From G965220075 sp965220075 (GTDB lineage Bacteria; Chloroflexota; UBA11872), in NCBI GenBank assembly GCA_965220075.1, contig OZ244806.1, positions 2,604,001 to 2,668,000 on the forward strand: a stretch of DNA of 64,000 nucleotides, written 5' to 3'. Below the pieces are notes generated by a model that was given only the letters and a program-made list of their open reading frames with translations, did no database searches and was not told the origin of the DNA. Shown here piece after piece: positions 36,035 through 47,746 of the stretch. Positions within the stretch are counted from its first letter, which is position 1, and every line of letters starts with the position of its first letter. The position numbers and the translations under genes were made by a program.

Positions 36035-37845
36035 TGCAACATTTCACCAATGCGCCGAAGCCAGCCTTTGACCTCGCCCTCAGGGTCCATCTCATCGATC
36101 AAGTCCGCGGACATCCGGGGGAAAGCCCTGTCGGTAAGCTTCTGCTTTACGGTCGCGGCATTCCAGTTTCTCCGACCGTCTTGCCTCCCTATAGCGTCGA
36201 CCACTAGGCTCGGAACATCATCCGTGTCACTGAATTCGACTTCCACGCCGACGCCTTCCTTGATTGTGGCTGGGTGAAGATAGTTTTCGATCTCGTACTT
36301 GTTCGTCTGCACAGCCCACGAGCCATCGGTTCGCCCGTTAACAGTAGCGACGTCGGACTGATATCGGCTAATATCACCGTCATATATATGTATCTCAGGC
36401 CTCCCAAGAGGACGCAAATAGCCCTTATTTACCCAATGCGTAAGCGTGCCACCGCCGAGAGGAATAAACGCGACACGCGGGTCATTGATGAGATCTGGGA
36501 TGGTCCGATCCGCATCATGTAGTGCGCGACTCATATGTCCGATAGCACTTATATCATTTGGGCCTTCAACACAAACAATCACCTTCACACGATTGTCCGG
36601 TGTGACACCCAACGTTTCCGCAATATTCTCCCAAGTAGTGTCGGTTCCATCCGTGATCTGCCTTTCTCTGTCAGTGCCGCGGTGCAGAAAGCGAAAGCTG
36701 TCGAGCGGTAGGTCAGAGGCAAAACCTGGACTGTGCGTTGTGAGGATGACTTGGCGACCTGGTTCACCGGAGATATCCTGAAAGGACGCTAAGAGGGTTT
36801 TCTGGTTATTTGGATGTTGAGAGGTCTCTGGTTCTTCTAGCGCGTATATGATGTTGGGAACTTGACCGACTGCTACCTGTCTCTCTGCCTCAGCGCGAAA
36901 GAAACTCAATAGAATCAGCCGACGGACACCACTACCTCTTTTATTGACTGGGATTCCTGCATCGCTAAGAAGCGTTAGGGAAAACAGGCCGGCCCACTTG
37001 GGATCGGACTTGAAGTCTGGCCGGAGTTCGCTAGCGAGGTTTTCGTCAATGGTTGCAAGGGTGCGATGGGTGCGATCAGCGAGGTCTATGGCGCTGGATC
37101 GTACAGCCTCAATAACGTCTGCGAGCTTCTGTGCTACATCGGGCTCTGCGAGAGCTGTTTCAACTGCATACTTCATGGGGTCCTGAACCTCCGAGTCTGA
37201 ATCTCGGCTCGGACGATCACTCTGGAATAGGGCGTATCGCGGTAGATGCTCCTTCAGCTTTTCCCATATGCGCTTGCTATCTGCCTTTGTGACTGGTATC
37301 AATGCTGCGGCTAGACCAAGGTCTTCACAGCTATTCCAAATTGCACTCCTAATCGAGGGGTTATTGTTCAATTGTACATCTGCATCGTCGATCTTGAGAT
37401 CGTTTAGACGCTTCTTTAAATTGGTATTGGTTAGCTCGAGAAGGTCACTATAGTAGTTCGATGTAGGGTGGTAGGCAGAAACGAATACTTCCTCTTTGGG
37501 CCGGCTTGTTGACGTATTGAAGACTTTCTTGACCCTCAGGTTGCCATTCTTGGTCAAGAGGTATTCATCGGCTAGTGATGTTTCCGCTTGGGCGTCTAAC
37601 ACAAGCGTCGCTGGAAGGTCGTCGAATTCACATGTTATCTCAATAGAGACGTCTCGCACTGAAACGCTGAGGTCTTCGCCATCAATCTTGACAGTGTCGT
37701 TGTTGAAAAAGATTTCTAGGGCTTCAAGGACACTGGATTTGCCCACGTCATTCTCACCAATGATCGCAGTGAGATCTTTGAATGATACGGTTGTTTCTTC
37801 CCGGAAGCATCGGAAATTCCGAAGCGTTAGGGAAACTAGATGCAT
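36031..37845 (-). CDS. OLD-like ATPase/TOPRIM nuclease within the hsd operon
   Basis: A 604-aa ABC-type ATPase with LRNFRCFREETTVSF and Walker A IIGENDVGKSSVLEALE near residues 30-46, a signature-like GSGVRRLILLSFF, and Walker B YALEEPETSQHP followed by the HSPGF histidine switch. The C-terminal TOPRIM domain has VCVEGPNDISAI (Glu) near 425 and IYDGDISRYQ (Asp-x-Asp) near 488. This is the OLD/RecF-like nuclease type, as in Gabija GajA and prophage OLD, and resembles R-linked ORFs placed inside hsd loci of other bacteria. ATG 37845 overlaps an upstream TAA (TAATG) belonging to an HsdM-tail relic; its stop overlaps hsdS. It is AT-rich relative to hsdM and hsdR. Confidence 0.8.
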   Translation of the reverse strand: MHLVSLTLRNFRCFREETTVSFKDLTAIIGENDVGKSSVLEALEIFFNNDTVKIDGEDLSVSVRDVSIEITCEFDDLPATLVLDAQAETSLADEYLLTKNGNLRVKKVFNTSTSRPKEEVFVSAYHPTSNYYSDLLELTNTNLKKRLNDLKIDDADVQLNNNPSIRSAIWNSCEDLGLAAALIPVTKADSKRIWEKLKEHLPRYALFQSDRPSRDSDSEVQDPMKYAVETALAEPDVAQKLADVIEAVRSSAIDLADRTHRTLATIDENLASELRPDFKSDPKWAGLFSLTLLSDAGIPVNKRGSGVRRLILLSFFRAEAERQVAVGQVPNIIYALEEPETSQHPNNQKTLLASFQDISGEPGRQVILTTHSPGFASDLPLDSFRFLHRGTDRERQITDGTDTTWENIAETLGVTPDNRVKVIVCVEGPNDISAIGHMSRALHDADRTIPDLINDPRVAFIPLGGGTLTHWVNKGYLRPLGRPEIHIYDGDISRYQSDVATVNGRTDGSWAVQTNKYEIENYLHPATIKEGVGVEVEFSDTDDVPSLVVDAIGRQDGRRNWNAATVKQKLTDRAFPRMSADLIDEMDPEGEVKGWLRRIGEMLQ

Positions 37846-38089
37846 TAGGTGGTCCTTTCCAATATATTGTCCAGCAACCCTTCCGTCTTCCGCTCCAAAG
37901 CCAGGATGTCCGCCCGAATCTCCTCCAGCGTCCGCAACGGCTGGGGCTTGTAGAAATACCGCGTGAAGCTGATCTCGTAGCCGATCTTGACGCTGGAGGG
38001 CATCTCCCAATGCTTTGGCGTTTCGCCGAGCGACTCGACGCCGGGGGCTCATTGGCGGGGTAGGGATGGAGGCTGTAGCCCAACCGCAT
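37845..38089 (-). pseudogene. Chimeric relic: HsdS N-terminus joined to HsdM C-terminus
   Basis: From ATG 38089 the frame reads MRLGYSLHPYPAN, then after a shift PGVESLGETPKHWEM, the typical opening of an HsdS protein. It is joined directly to PSSVKIGYEISFTRYFYKPQ and LRTLEEIRADILALERKTEG, the extreme C-terminus of HsdM, ending at a TAA that overlaps the OLD-gene start. The HsdM tail matches that of the intact hsdM at 40481 almost residue for residue. It is a footprint of recombination between hsd operons. Confidence 0.8.
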
Positions 38090-38096
38090 TGTGCCG

Positions 38097-38483
38097 TCAG
38101 ACTGCCTGGACGGGCACGGGATAGCGAGCCAACTGCCTGTCGGTGGTCAGCAGCGTGATGTCTTCAACTTGCGCTTGCGCCATGAGTATCCGATCGAAGG
38201 GGTCGTTGTGGATCGGCGGCAGCAGGCCGACGGCGAGCGCGTGTTCCGAGCGAATCGCCAGCTCGCCGTAGCCGTTCTGTATCAGGCCGTCTCGCAATAG
38301 CCGCGGTTCAACGCGAAAGTCACTCCTGCCGAGCGCGTTCTTGATGACGACCTCCCAGATGCTTGCCGTGCTGAACATCAACTCCGTGGCGGGATCGTCG
38401 AGAAGGCTCCGAGTTTCCGGCGTCAACCGGGTCGGGTCGCCGGCCGCCCACAACAACAGATGAGTATCCAGGAGAAACGTCAC
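38097..38483 (-). CDS. vapC: VapC-type PIN-domain toxin (partner of the 307-aa protein)
   Basis: A 128-aa PIN protein of the type usually paired with Phd/YefM-like antitoxins: MTFLLDTHLLLWAAGDP with the first Asp, SIWEVVIKNALGR (Glu), NDPFDRILMAQAQVEDITLL (Asp) and TTDRQLARYPV (last acid). All four acidic residues are present. ATG 38483 overlaps the stop of the upstream 307-aa gene (ATGA), the standard antitoxin-toxin arrangement. The usual short Phd antitoxin is absent. Confidence 0.87.
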   Translation of the reverse strand: MTFLLDTHLLLWAAGDPTRLTPETRSLLDDPATELMFSTASIWEVVIKNALGRSDFRVEPRLLRDGLIQNGYGELAIRSEHALAVGLLPPIHNDPFDRILMAQAQVEDITLLTTDRQLARYPVPVQAV

Positions 38484-39403
38484 GCCGTCCCCCCGAACAG
38501 CTTCTCTATCTCGCGACCACCCATGGTGTCGAAGTCGTCGGGGACGTCGACTTGCCCGGCCATGAACCCCAACCGGGACGGCAGAGGTGCATCGGAGAGC
38601 TCAAGGCCAAACTCACGGCGCAGACGGTCATACACGTCCCGCGCCTCGGAACAGCCCCGGGCCACGGCATCCCGCAGCTGCTTCAAGTTCGCCCCGCCGT
38701 AAAGGCGATCAACCGTATCGGCAACGAAATCCTCGACATGGGGATCGCCGATGTCCTGCTGCACGGCCCACCGCCAGAACCTCGCCATGCATTCATCGGC
38801 GGGATGGCTATAGTCTTGCGGCTGCATACCCGCAACCGCCCAGGGCCTGCCCAGGCGGAAGTCGGGATTGATGGAGTCCTTATAGGACCACATTGGCAGT
38901 CCCGCCATGAGGGCCGCGCAAATGAACGCCCCGTTGGACGTATATCGGTCAGTCGGCGCCATCCCTCCATTTTCCTCACGACGCCTATTGTCCATCTCAC
39001 GCAAATACGACTCTACGTGGTGCTTGAGCGTATAACTCGAACGTCTCGGCGGGGACGGCCCATTGAAGCGACGCGCCCAGCCGCACCCCTTCAGTCGATA
39101 GCTAAGCGACACCCGCGCCTCGGCAAAGTACTCCAGCGTGTTGCGAATGCCTCTCTCATACCGCCCGCCTGCCCGCAACTCATCCCGCGCGGCGTCCAAA
39201 TCATCGGGGATACATTCCGTCTCCCAACGCCCCGAGTGCTTGCCATCGGGCGAAACGACGCGACGACGGCGACGCACTTGTCCCAAGCCATGCGAATTGA
39301 GCAAGGGAAAGTCCGCCAAGACCCGCTCGCGTTCCGAATCAAAAAACCCCGGGTCCGAAAGCAACCGGGCCGCCCGCAACCAGAACCGTTGACTCTTGGT
39401 CAT
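38480..39403 (-). CDS. 307-aa protein with antitoxin-like C-terminal tail; N-terminal domain unknown
   Basis: Residues 1-265 are of a family I do not recognise, rich in Arg/Trp, with WLRAARLLSDPGFF, YERGIRNTLEYFAEARVSLSY and TSNGAFICAALMAGLP. The last 35 residues (LPSRLGFMAGQVDVPDDFDT followed by MGGREIEKLFGG) match the toxin-neutralising tail of Phd/VapB antitoxins that pair with PIN toxins. The gene ends by a 4-base overlap with vapC at 38483, and its promoter (39439-39469) carries two identical palindromes. It is therefore probably an unusually large antitoxin or an antitoxin fused to another domain. Function of the N-terminal 265 residues is open. Confidence 0.6.
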   Translation of the reverse strand: MTKSQRFWLRAARLLSDPGFFDSERERVLADFPLLNSHGLGQVRRRRRVVSPDGKHSGRWETECIPDDLDAARDELRAGGRYERGIRNTLEYFAEARVSLSYRLKGCGWARRFNGPSPPRRSSYTLKHHVESYLREMDNRRREENGGMAPTDRYTSNGAFICAALMAGLPMWSYKDSINPDFRLGRPWAVAGMQPQDYSHPADECMARFWRWAVQQDIGDPHVEDFVADTVDRLYGGANLKQLRDAVARGCSEARDVYDRLRREFGLELSDAPLPSRLGFMAGQVDVPDDFDTMGGREIEKLFGGTA

Positions 39404-39428
39404 GAAGAAACCCCGGTCTTTTGAGGCG

Positions 39429-39480
39429 ATCCCTAGGGATTATAGATGACAGCTGGCTGTTTACGCCAATCCCTAGGGGT
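39429..39480 (-). promoter_or_regulatory. Promoter with two palindromic operators before the 307-aa gene
   Basis: On the minus strand a perfect -10 TATAAT (39444-39439) lies 35 bases before the ATG at 39403, with TTGGCG at 39469-39464 as a -35 at 19-base spacing. ATCCCTAGGGAT (39429-39440) overlaps the -10 and ATCCCTAGGGGT (39469-39480) sits at the -35; their starts are 40 bases apart, about four helical turns. This suits cooperative binding of an autorepressor, probably the toxin-antitoxin complex. Confidence 0.6.
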
Positions 39481-39593
39481 TTATCGGGCGGCGCATGCGT
39501 CGCCCCTACCCGTGCGGTGGCGTGACCCGATGATTTCTACACTGGCAAAGAGATTCGGCGTCGCCCCCACGAGGGCCCAACTATTCTCGTCTC

Positions 39594-39841
39594 TCATGGT
39601 CCCCCGCCGTCTCCGACAATCTCTGTCAGCATCCCCTCCGTCTCTCGCTCCAGCACCAGCATGTCCCTCCGTATCTCCTCCAGCGACCGCAGCGGCTGCG
39701 GCTTGTAGAAATAGCGGGTGAAGCTGATCTCGTAGCCGATCTTGACGCTTGACGGCAGGTACCAGGCGTCGGGCGCGTAGGGCAGCACCTCGCGGCGCAG
39801 GAAGGCTCGATGCGGCCTTCCTCCACCAGTGACTCTTCCAT
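39594..39841 (-). pseudogene. HsdM C-terminal fragment (second copy)
   Basis: The frame encodes EVLPYAPDAWYLPSSVKIGY, EISFTRYFYKPQPLRSLEEI and RRDMLVLERETEGMLTEIVG, homologous to the last 60 residues of the intact HsdM, and upstream (after one lost base) SLVEEGRIEAFLRRE. It differs at enough positions to come from a different hsdM lineage, not a fresh duplication. It follows brnA by 28 bases. Confidence 0.85.
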
Positions 39842-39868
39842 CTCCCGCGCCGGCGCCCTGATGTCGGC

Positions 39869-40147
39869 TTACCTCTTCTCGGTCAGCCGGCCGGACAGGT
39901 ACTTGTGGATCACGCTGGACAGCAGTGTCTGGTAGGGCAGTCCCTCTTCCCTGGCGCGCGAGTGCGCGAGATTGAAGTCGCGCTCGGTTACCCGTAGATT
40001 CACGCGCTTGGTCTTGTTGAAGGTGTTGCGCGCCGCCTCACGCGCCGCCTCGATCTCCTCCGCAAGGTTGGGGACGGAATGCCACTCTCCCCGCTCAAAG
40101 GTATGCAGGAGATCCTGCTCCTCTTCGTCCAACTGGTATTTCTTCAC
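39869..40147 (-). CDS. brnA: BrnA-type antitoxin
   Basis: A 92-aa protein from GTG 40147, which overlaps the brnT stop (GTGA). The N-terminal half is acidic and helical (EEEQDLLHTFERGEWHSVPN), and residues 48-90 form a ribbon-helix-helix-like domain (KRVNLRVTERDFNLAHSRAR, GLPYQTLLSSVIHKYL). BrnA proteins bind BrnT with the N-terminal part and repress the operon through the DNA-binding domain. Toxin-first order is normal for brnTA. Confidence 0.85.
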   Translation of the reverse strand: MKKYQLDEEEQDLLHTFERGEWHSVPNLAEEIEAAREAARNTFNKTKRVNLRVTERDFNLAHSRAREEGLPYQTLLSSVIHKYLSGRLTEKR

Positions 40148-40434
40148 TTTGTTGGGCGCCTCCTCAAGTAATCTCGCGTCGCCTTGCGACTGGGCACAAC
40201 CGTCTTCAGGAAGTGCTTTCCGTCGGTCTGCACCACGAAAGGGACAACGTATGCGAAGTCGTTGAGATTCACTATGTACATGCGCTGTCCTGGGTAGCGA
40301 TCCTGGTTCGGGTGCTCCAGCACGTCTACCAAGCCGCCTTGCTCGATGGCGGCGACAACGCTCTCGAATGAAATCCCTCGCTGCTCGATGAGTCGCTGAT
40401 TCTTCTCGGTGCTCCAGTCGAAGCCCAGACTCAT
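40144..40434 (-). CDS. brnT: BrnT-type ribonuclease toxin
   Basis: A 96-aa BrnT family toxin: FDWSTEKNQRLIEQRGISFE at the N-terminus (family pattern F-x-W-D/S-x-x-K-x-x-x-N/L), HPNQDRYPGQRMYIVNL, and a C-terminal LKTVVPSRKATRDYLRR. BrnT has a RelE-like ribonuclease fold. It starts 46 bases after the hsdM stop and may be cotranscribed with hsdM; an imperfect palindrome around GCACACGTCGTGC precedes it and might be the BrnA site. Confidence 0.87.
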   Translation of the reverse strand: MSLGFDWSTEKNQRLIEQRGISFESVVAAIEQGGLVDVLEHPNQDRYPGQRMYIVNLNDFAYVVPFVVQTDGKHFLKTVVPSRKATRDYLRRRPTK

Positions 40435-40480
40435 GCGTCAATTGTCGCACGACGTGTGCATTTCGGCAACAACCGACCCA

Positions 40481-42433
40481 TCACCCCATAATCTTTGTCA
40501 ATAGCCCCTCCGTCTCCCGCTCCAAGGCGAGGATGTCCGCCCGTATCTCCTCCAGCGTGCGCAGCGACTGGGGCTTGTAGAAGTAGCGGGTGAAGCTGAT
40601 CTCGTAGCCGATCTTGACGCTTGACGGCACGTACCAGGCGTCGGGGGCGTAGGGCAGCACCTCGCGGCGGAGGAAGGCCTCGACGCCGCCCTTCTCCAAC
40701 AACGGCACCTGCTCGGTGTCGCGCAGGTCGGTGTCCGGCTCGTACTCGACCACGGCAGGCCTGCCGCCGATAGTGGCCGGGAACAGGCCGCACAGCGGGT
40801 CGGACTCAGTGCCTCGCTTGTGAATTTTCTTGATGACCGGCGGCGCGGTCTCCGAGCGCGCCGCGCTTTCCTTAAGTGCCTTTATCTCCTTGGCCGTGTA
40901 GACCCGTTCGGGGTCGACCCCTTGCAGCCGCATCGGCCGCTCGACGGTGACCTTCCAGTAGCCGAAAGCCTCGTTGGGGAAGATCTTCGACTGCTCCGTC
41001 TCCTCGAAGGCGAGGAGGGCGTCGCAGATGCGCCGGATGTCCGCATCCGACAGCTCGCAGTTCTTCGCGCCCAGGTTCTTGCGCAGCGGCTGGGACCACT
41101 GCGTGGCGTCGATGAGCTGCACCTTGCCCCGGCGGTGCTCCGGCTTGCGGTTGCCGAGCACCCAGATGTAGGTGGCGATGCCGGTGTTGTAGAACATGTT
41201 GAGCGGCAGGGCCACGATGGCTTCCAGCCAGTCGTTCTCGATGATCCAGCGGCGGATGTTGCTCTCGCCCTGCCCGGCGTCGCCGGTGAAGAGCGAGCTG
41301 CCGTTGTGCACCTCGGCGATGCGGCTGCCCAGCGGCGTGTCCCGCTTCATCTTGCTGAGCATGTTGGCCAGGAACATCATCTGGCCGTCGCTGGAGCGGG
41401 TGATCAGCGAGTGGTCCGGGTCGCCGTCGTGCTCCACGAGGAAGCGCCGGTCCGTGAGGCCGGACTTGCCGCCCATGCGCTCCAGGTCGGTCTTCCAGCT
41501 CTTGCCGTAGGGCGGATTGGAGAGCATGAAGTCGAACTCGCGGGCGGGGAAGGCGTCGTTGGACAGGGTGGAGCCGAACTGCACGTTGTCCGCCTCGACG
41601 CCCTCGCCCTTCAGGATCAGGTCGGCCTTGCTGATGGCGTAGGTCTCCGGGTTCACCTCCTGGCCGTAGAGGTGCACCGATACTTCCTTGCCGCGCTCGC
41701 GGGCCAGGTGCGTCAGCGTCTCTTCCGCGACGGTCAGCATCCCGCCGGTGCCGCAGGCGCCGTCATAGACCAGGTAGGTCCCCGACGTGACCTGATCGGC
41801 CACCGGCAGGAAGACCAGGCGCGCCATGAGCTGCACCACGTCGCGCGGGGTGAAGTGCTCCCCGGCCTCCTCGTTGTTTTCCTCGTTGAAGCGCCGGATC
41901 AGCTCCTCGAAGACGGTGCCCATGCCGTGGTTGTCCAGGCCCTCCAGACGCACCGAGCCGTCGCCGTGCAGCACGGGGCGCGGGCTGAGGTTGATCGAGC
42001 TGTCCAGGAACTTCTCCACCAGGAAGCCCAGCGCGTCGGCTTCCACCAGCGTGGGAATCTGGTGATGGAACTTGAACTTGTCGAGGACTTCCAGGACGTT
42101 GGGCGAGAAGCCGTAGAGGTAAGTCTCGAAGTCGGCCCGCAACCGCTGCTGCTGGCCGCGGGAGGTCAGATCGCGGAGCCGAAAAGGCGACGTGTTGTAG
42201 AAGGCTTCGCCGGACGCGTGGCGCAACGCGGCATCCTGGTTTGTCACGCTAGCCTGGTCTAGTTGGGCTTTCATGCGGAGCACGTCCTCTTTGGTCGGCT
42301 CGAGGACGGCGTCCAGGCGGCGGATGACGGTCATGGGCAGGATGACGTCGCGGTACTTGCCGCGCACGTAGACGTCCCGCAGCACGTCGTCCGCAATGCC
42401 CCAGATGAAGCTGCTGACGTTTAGAGCGTTCAT
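40481..42433 (-). CDS. hsdM: HsdM, type I restriction-modification methyltransferase subunit
   Basis: A 650-aa N6-adenine methyltransferase subunit. It has an N-terminal helical domain (SSFIWGIADDVLRDVYVRGK), GEHFTPRDVVQLMARLV, SAM motif I YDGACGTGGMLTVAEE near residue 226, and catalytic motif IV LSNPPYGKSWK near 304. The C-terminal domain ends LRTLEEIRADILALERETEG. It forms M2S with HsdS and M2SR2 with HsdR. It is the promoter-proximal gene of the defence operon; ATG 42433 has GGAG ten bases upstream. Length and motifs are normal, so the gene looks functional. Confidence 0.95.
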   Translation of the reverse strand: MNALNVSSFIWGIADDVLRDVYVRGKYRDVILPMTVIRRLDAVLEPTKEDVLRMKAQLDQASVTNQDAALRHASGEAFYNTSPFRLRDLTSRGQQQRLRADFETYLYGFSPNVLEVLDKFKFHHQIPTLVEADALGFLVEKFLDSSINLSPRPVLHGDGSVRLEGLDNHGMGTVFEELIRRFNEENNEEAGEHFTPRDVVQLMARLVFLPVADQVTSGTYLVYDGACGTGGMLTVAEETLTHLARERGKEVSVHLYGQEVNPETYAISKADLILKGEGVEADNVQFGSTLSNDAFPAREFDFMLSNPPYGKSWKTDLERMGGKSGLTDRRFLVEHDGDPDHSLITRSSDGQMMFLANMLSKMKRDTPLGSRIAEVHNGSSLFTGDAGQGESNIRRWIIENDWLEAIVALPLNMFYNTGIATYIWVLGNRKPEHRRGKVQLIDATQWSQPLRKNLGAKNCELSDADIRRICDALLAFEETEQSKIFPNEAFGYWKVTVERPMRLQGVDPERVYTAKEIKALKESAARSETAPPVIKKIHKRGTESDPLCGLFPATIGGRPAVVEYEPDTDLRDTEQVPLLEKGGVEAFLRREVLPYAPDAWYVPSSVKIGYEISFTRYFYKPQSLRTLEEIRADILALERETEGLLTKIMG

Positions 42434-42671
42434 GCACTACTCCGGGTCACTGGCTGACAGGCGGCGGCGCGGCGATCCAAGACGGCGCGGCATTCCACAC
42501 TATGGCAGGTTGCCGCTGTTTGGACTTCAGCTGTCGATCCTCGGCTCGTCGCGCTTCGCATTCTCATATAGGCCGCCTTGAATAGCTCGTGCAAGGCAAC
42601 GGCGGCTTCCTGGTTCAGTCGAGGATCAGGGCCAAGAATATGAAGGAATCAGCCCGAGCGGAGGGCGGTCT

Positions 42672-46189
<3,518 letters not shown>

Positions 46190-46193
<4 letters not shown>

Positions 46194-47746
46194 TCGAGGG
46201 CTCCCTGGGCGAACCAGCGCGCGTGGGCGCGGTCGTGATAGAGCACGAGGCCGCTGCCGTCATCCAGCAGCACGTGCAGATAGTCGCGGTCTACTGCATC
46301 CGCCCACCAGCCGGTCTGCACGCGCTGCGGACCGTAGCGGGCGACGACTCTCCTGGTCGTGCCCCCCAGCGTCACGCGGCTGGCGCCGTCGGCCTGGCTG
46401 ACGCTGACCGGGCGCGGCGGTGTGAAGAGCCGCGTGAGACCGCGCGCGCCCGCGAGTCCAGCCAGCCACGCCGCGGAGAGCGGGGAGGCCTCGCGTGCTT
46501 GGGAGGTATCGACGTAGGCGTCAATCCGGCGGACGGCGCTATCGAGGGTCCAGGCGTCGGGACGGAGCTCGGTGCGGAACAGCGCGGCGTCGCCCAATTG
46601 CGCCCGCAAGCGGCTGATCGCGTGGTTGGCGCGCTCCAGGCGCTGCGATCGGTTGACGAGCAGGCTCGGCTGCTTGCCGGCGAGCGGCATCAGGCGCCGC
46701 ACCTCCAGGCGGATGCGCGCCACGCCGGGTTCGTGCGGTGCGACTTCCGGCTCTTCGGCGCCCGCCCGTGCGGCGTCGGCCCAGGCGTCAAGGCGCCAGC
46801 GGGCAACGTCCCGAAAGGTGCGGTAGTCGGCGGACGGCTCGGGCAGATGCAGCGTGAACCGCTGAACTGTGCCGTCGGCCCAGCAGATCCGGCTGCCAAC
46901 CTGCTGGGCCATCAGTCCCCGTTGTGCCAGCCGGGCGGCCAATCGCTGGGCCAGGGCCTGCAGTGCGAACGCGAGGCGGTCGACGCTGTGCTCCTCCCAC
47001 TCGAGCTCGACGGTTTCATGCAGGACTAGCAGCCGCTTGCGGCCTTGCAAGGGCCGCACGTCCCGGCCTCGCGCCAGCCGCCACGCCTGCGCTCCCTCTG
47101 TCCCGTAGCGGGAGCGCACCGCGTTGGCGGGCAAGCCGGCAAAGGCGCCGATGGTGGCGAGGCCGAGCAATTGCAGGTTGGCGAGCGTCCGCTCGGGCAG
47201 CGGGAGCAGGTGTATGGGCCGCTCGGCGAGATAGGCGCGGTCGTCGGTTGGTACTACGGCGACGTCCTGGGCGCCCGCCGTGCGGGCCGCTACTTCCGCC
47301 GCAAAGCGTCCCGCCGCCAGGCCCACGTGGGCCTTCTGCCCGGTCGCCGCCGCGATGTCGCCGCGCACCCGCGCGCCCAGCGCCGCAGCGGGTCCATAGA
47401 GCGGTGCGAGGCCGACCGCGTCGGCAAAGACCAGCCCCACGCCGGCGTCCTCCACCAGCGGTGAGAAGCGATCCAGCACGTCCAGCACGGTCTCGAAGGC
47501 TCGGGCGTATCGCGGCGGATCGTCCGGAAGGTAGACGCCTTGCGGGCAGCGCTGCGCCGCTTCCTTGAGCGCCATGCCCGGCCGCAGCCCCGCGCGCTGA
47601 GCGGCGCCGGATACCTCGATCAGCCGACGCTGGCTAGACCGCGGCGCGTAGATCGCGAGGGGCCGCGCCGACCAGGCTGGGTTCTCGCAAGCTTCCAGGG
47701 CGGTCCGGAAGTGCGGGATCCAGATGCAGATCGTCTCTCGGTCCAT
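46190..47746 (-). CDS. imuB: ImuB, Y-family polymerase-like mutasome protein
   Basis: A 518-aa protein from ATG 47746, preceded by GGGGAGG. The Y-family fold is evident (CIWIPHFRTALEACENPAWS, then SQRRLIEVSGAAQRAGLRPG, and VEDAGVGLVFADAVGLAPLYG), but the catalytic acidic residues are replaced, as is typical of ImuB. The little-finger region and a long C-terminus (TRLFTPPRPVSVSQADGAS) follow. ImuB links DnaE2 to the beta clamp and ImuA. It overlaps imuA by about 110 bases and ends in a 4-base overlap with dnaE2. Confidence 0.9.

Noticed and set aside
36031..38052. OLD-like protein starting 69 codons earlier
   Set aside because: The extension overlaps the HsdM-tail relic in another frame; ATG 37845 is followed directly by the conserved LRNFRCF opening and overlaps the relic stop.
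40488..40494. TTGACA as -35 of brnT
   Set aside because: It lies in the hsdM coding end (Leu-Thr-Lys-Ile-Met-Gly) and no acceptable -10 occurs 16-18 bases downstream.
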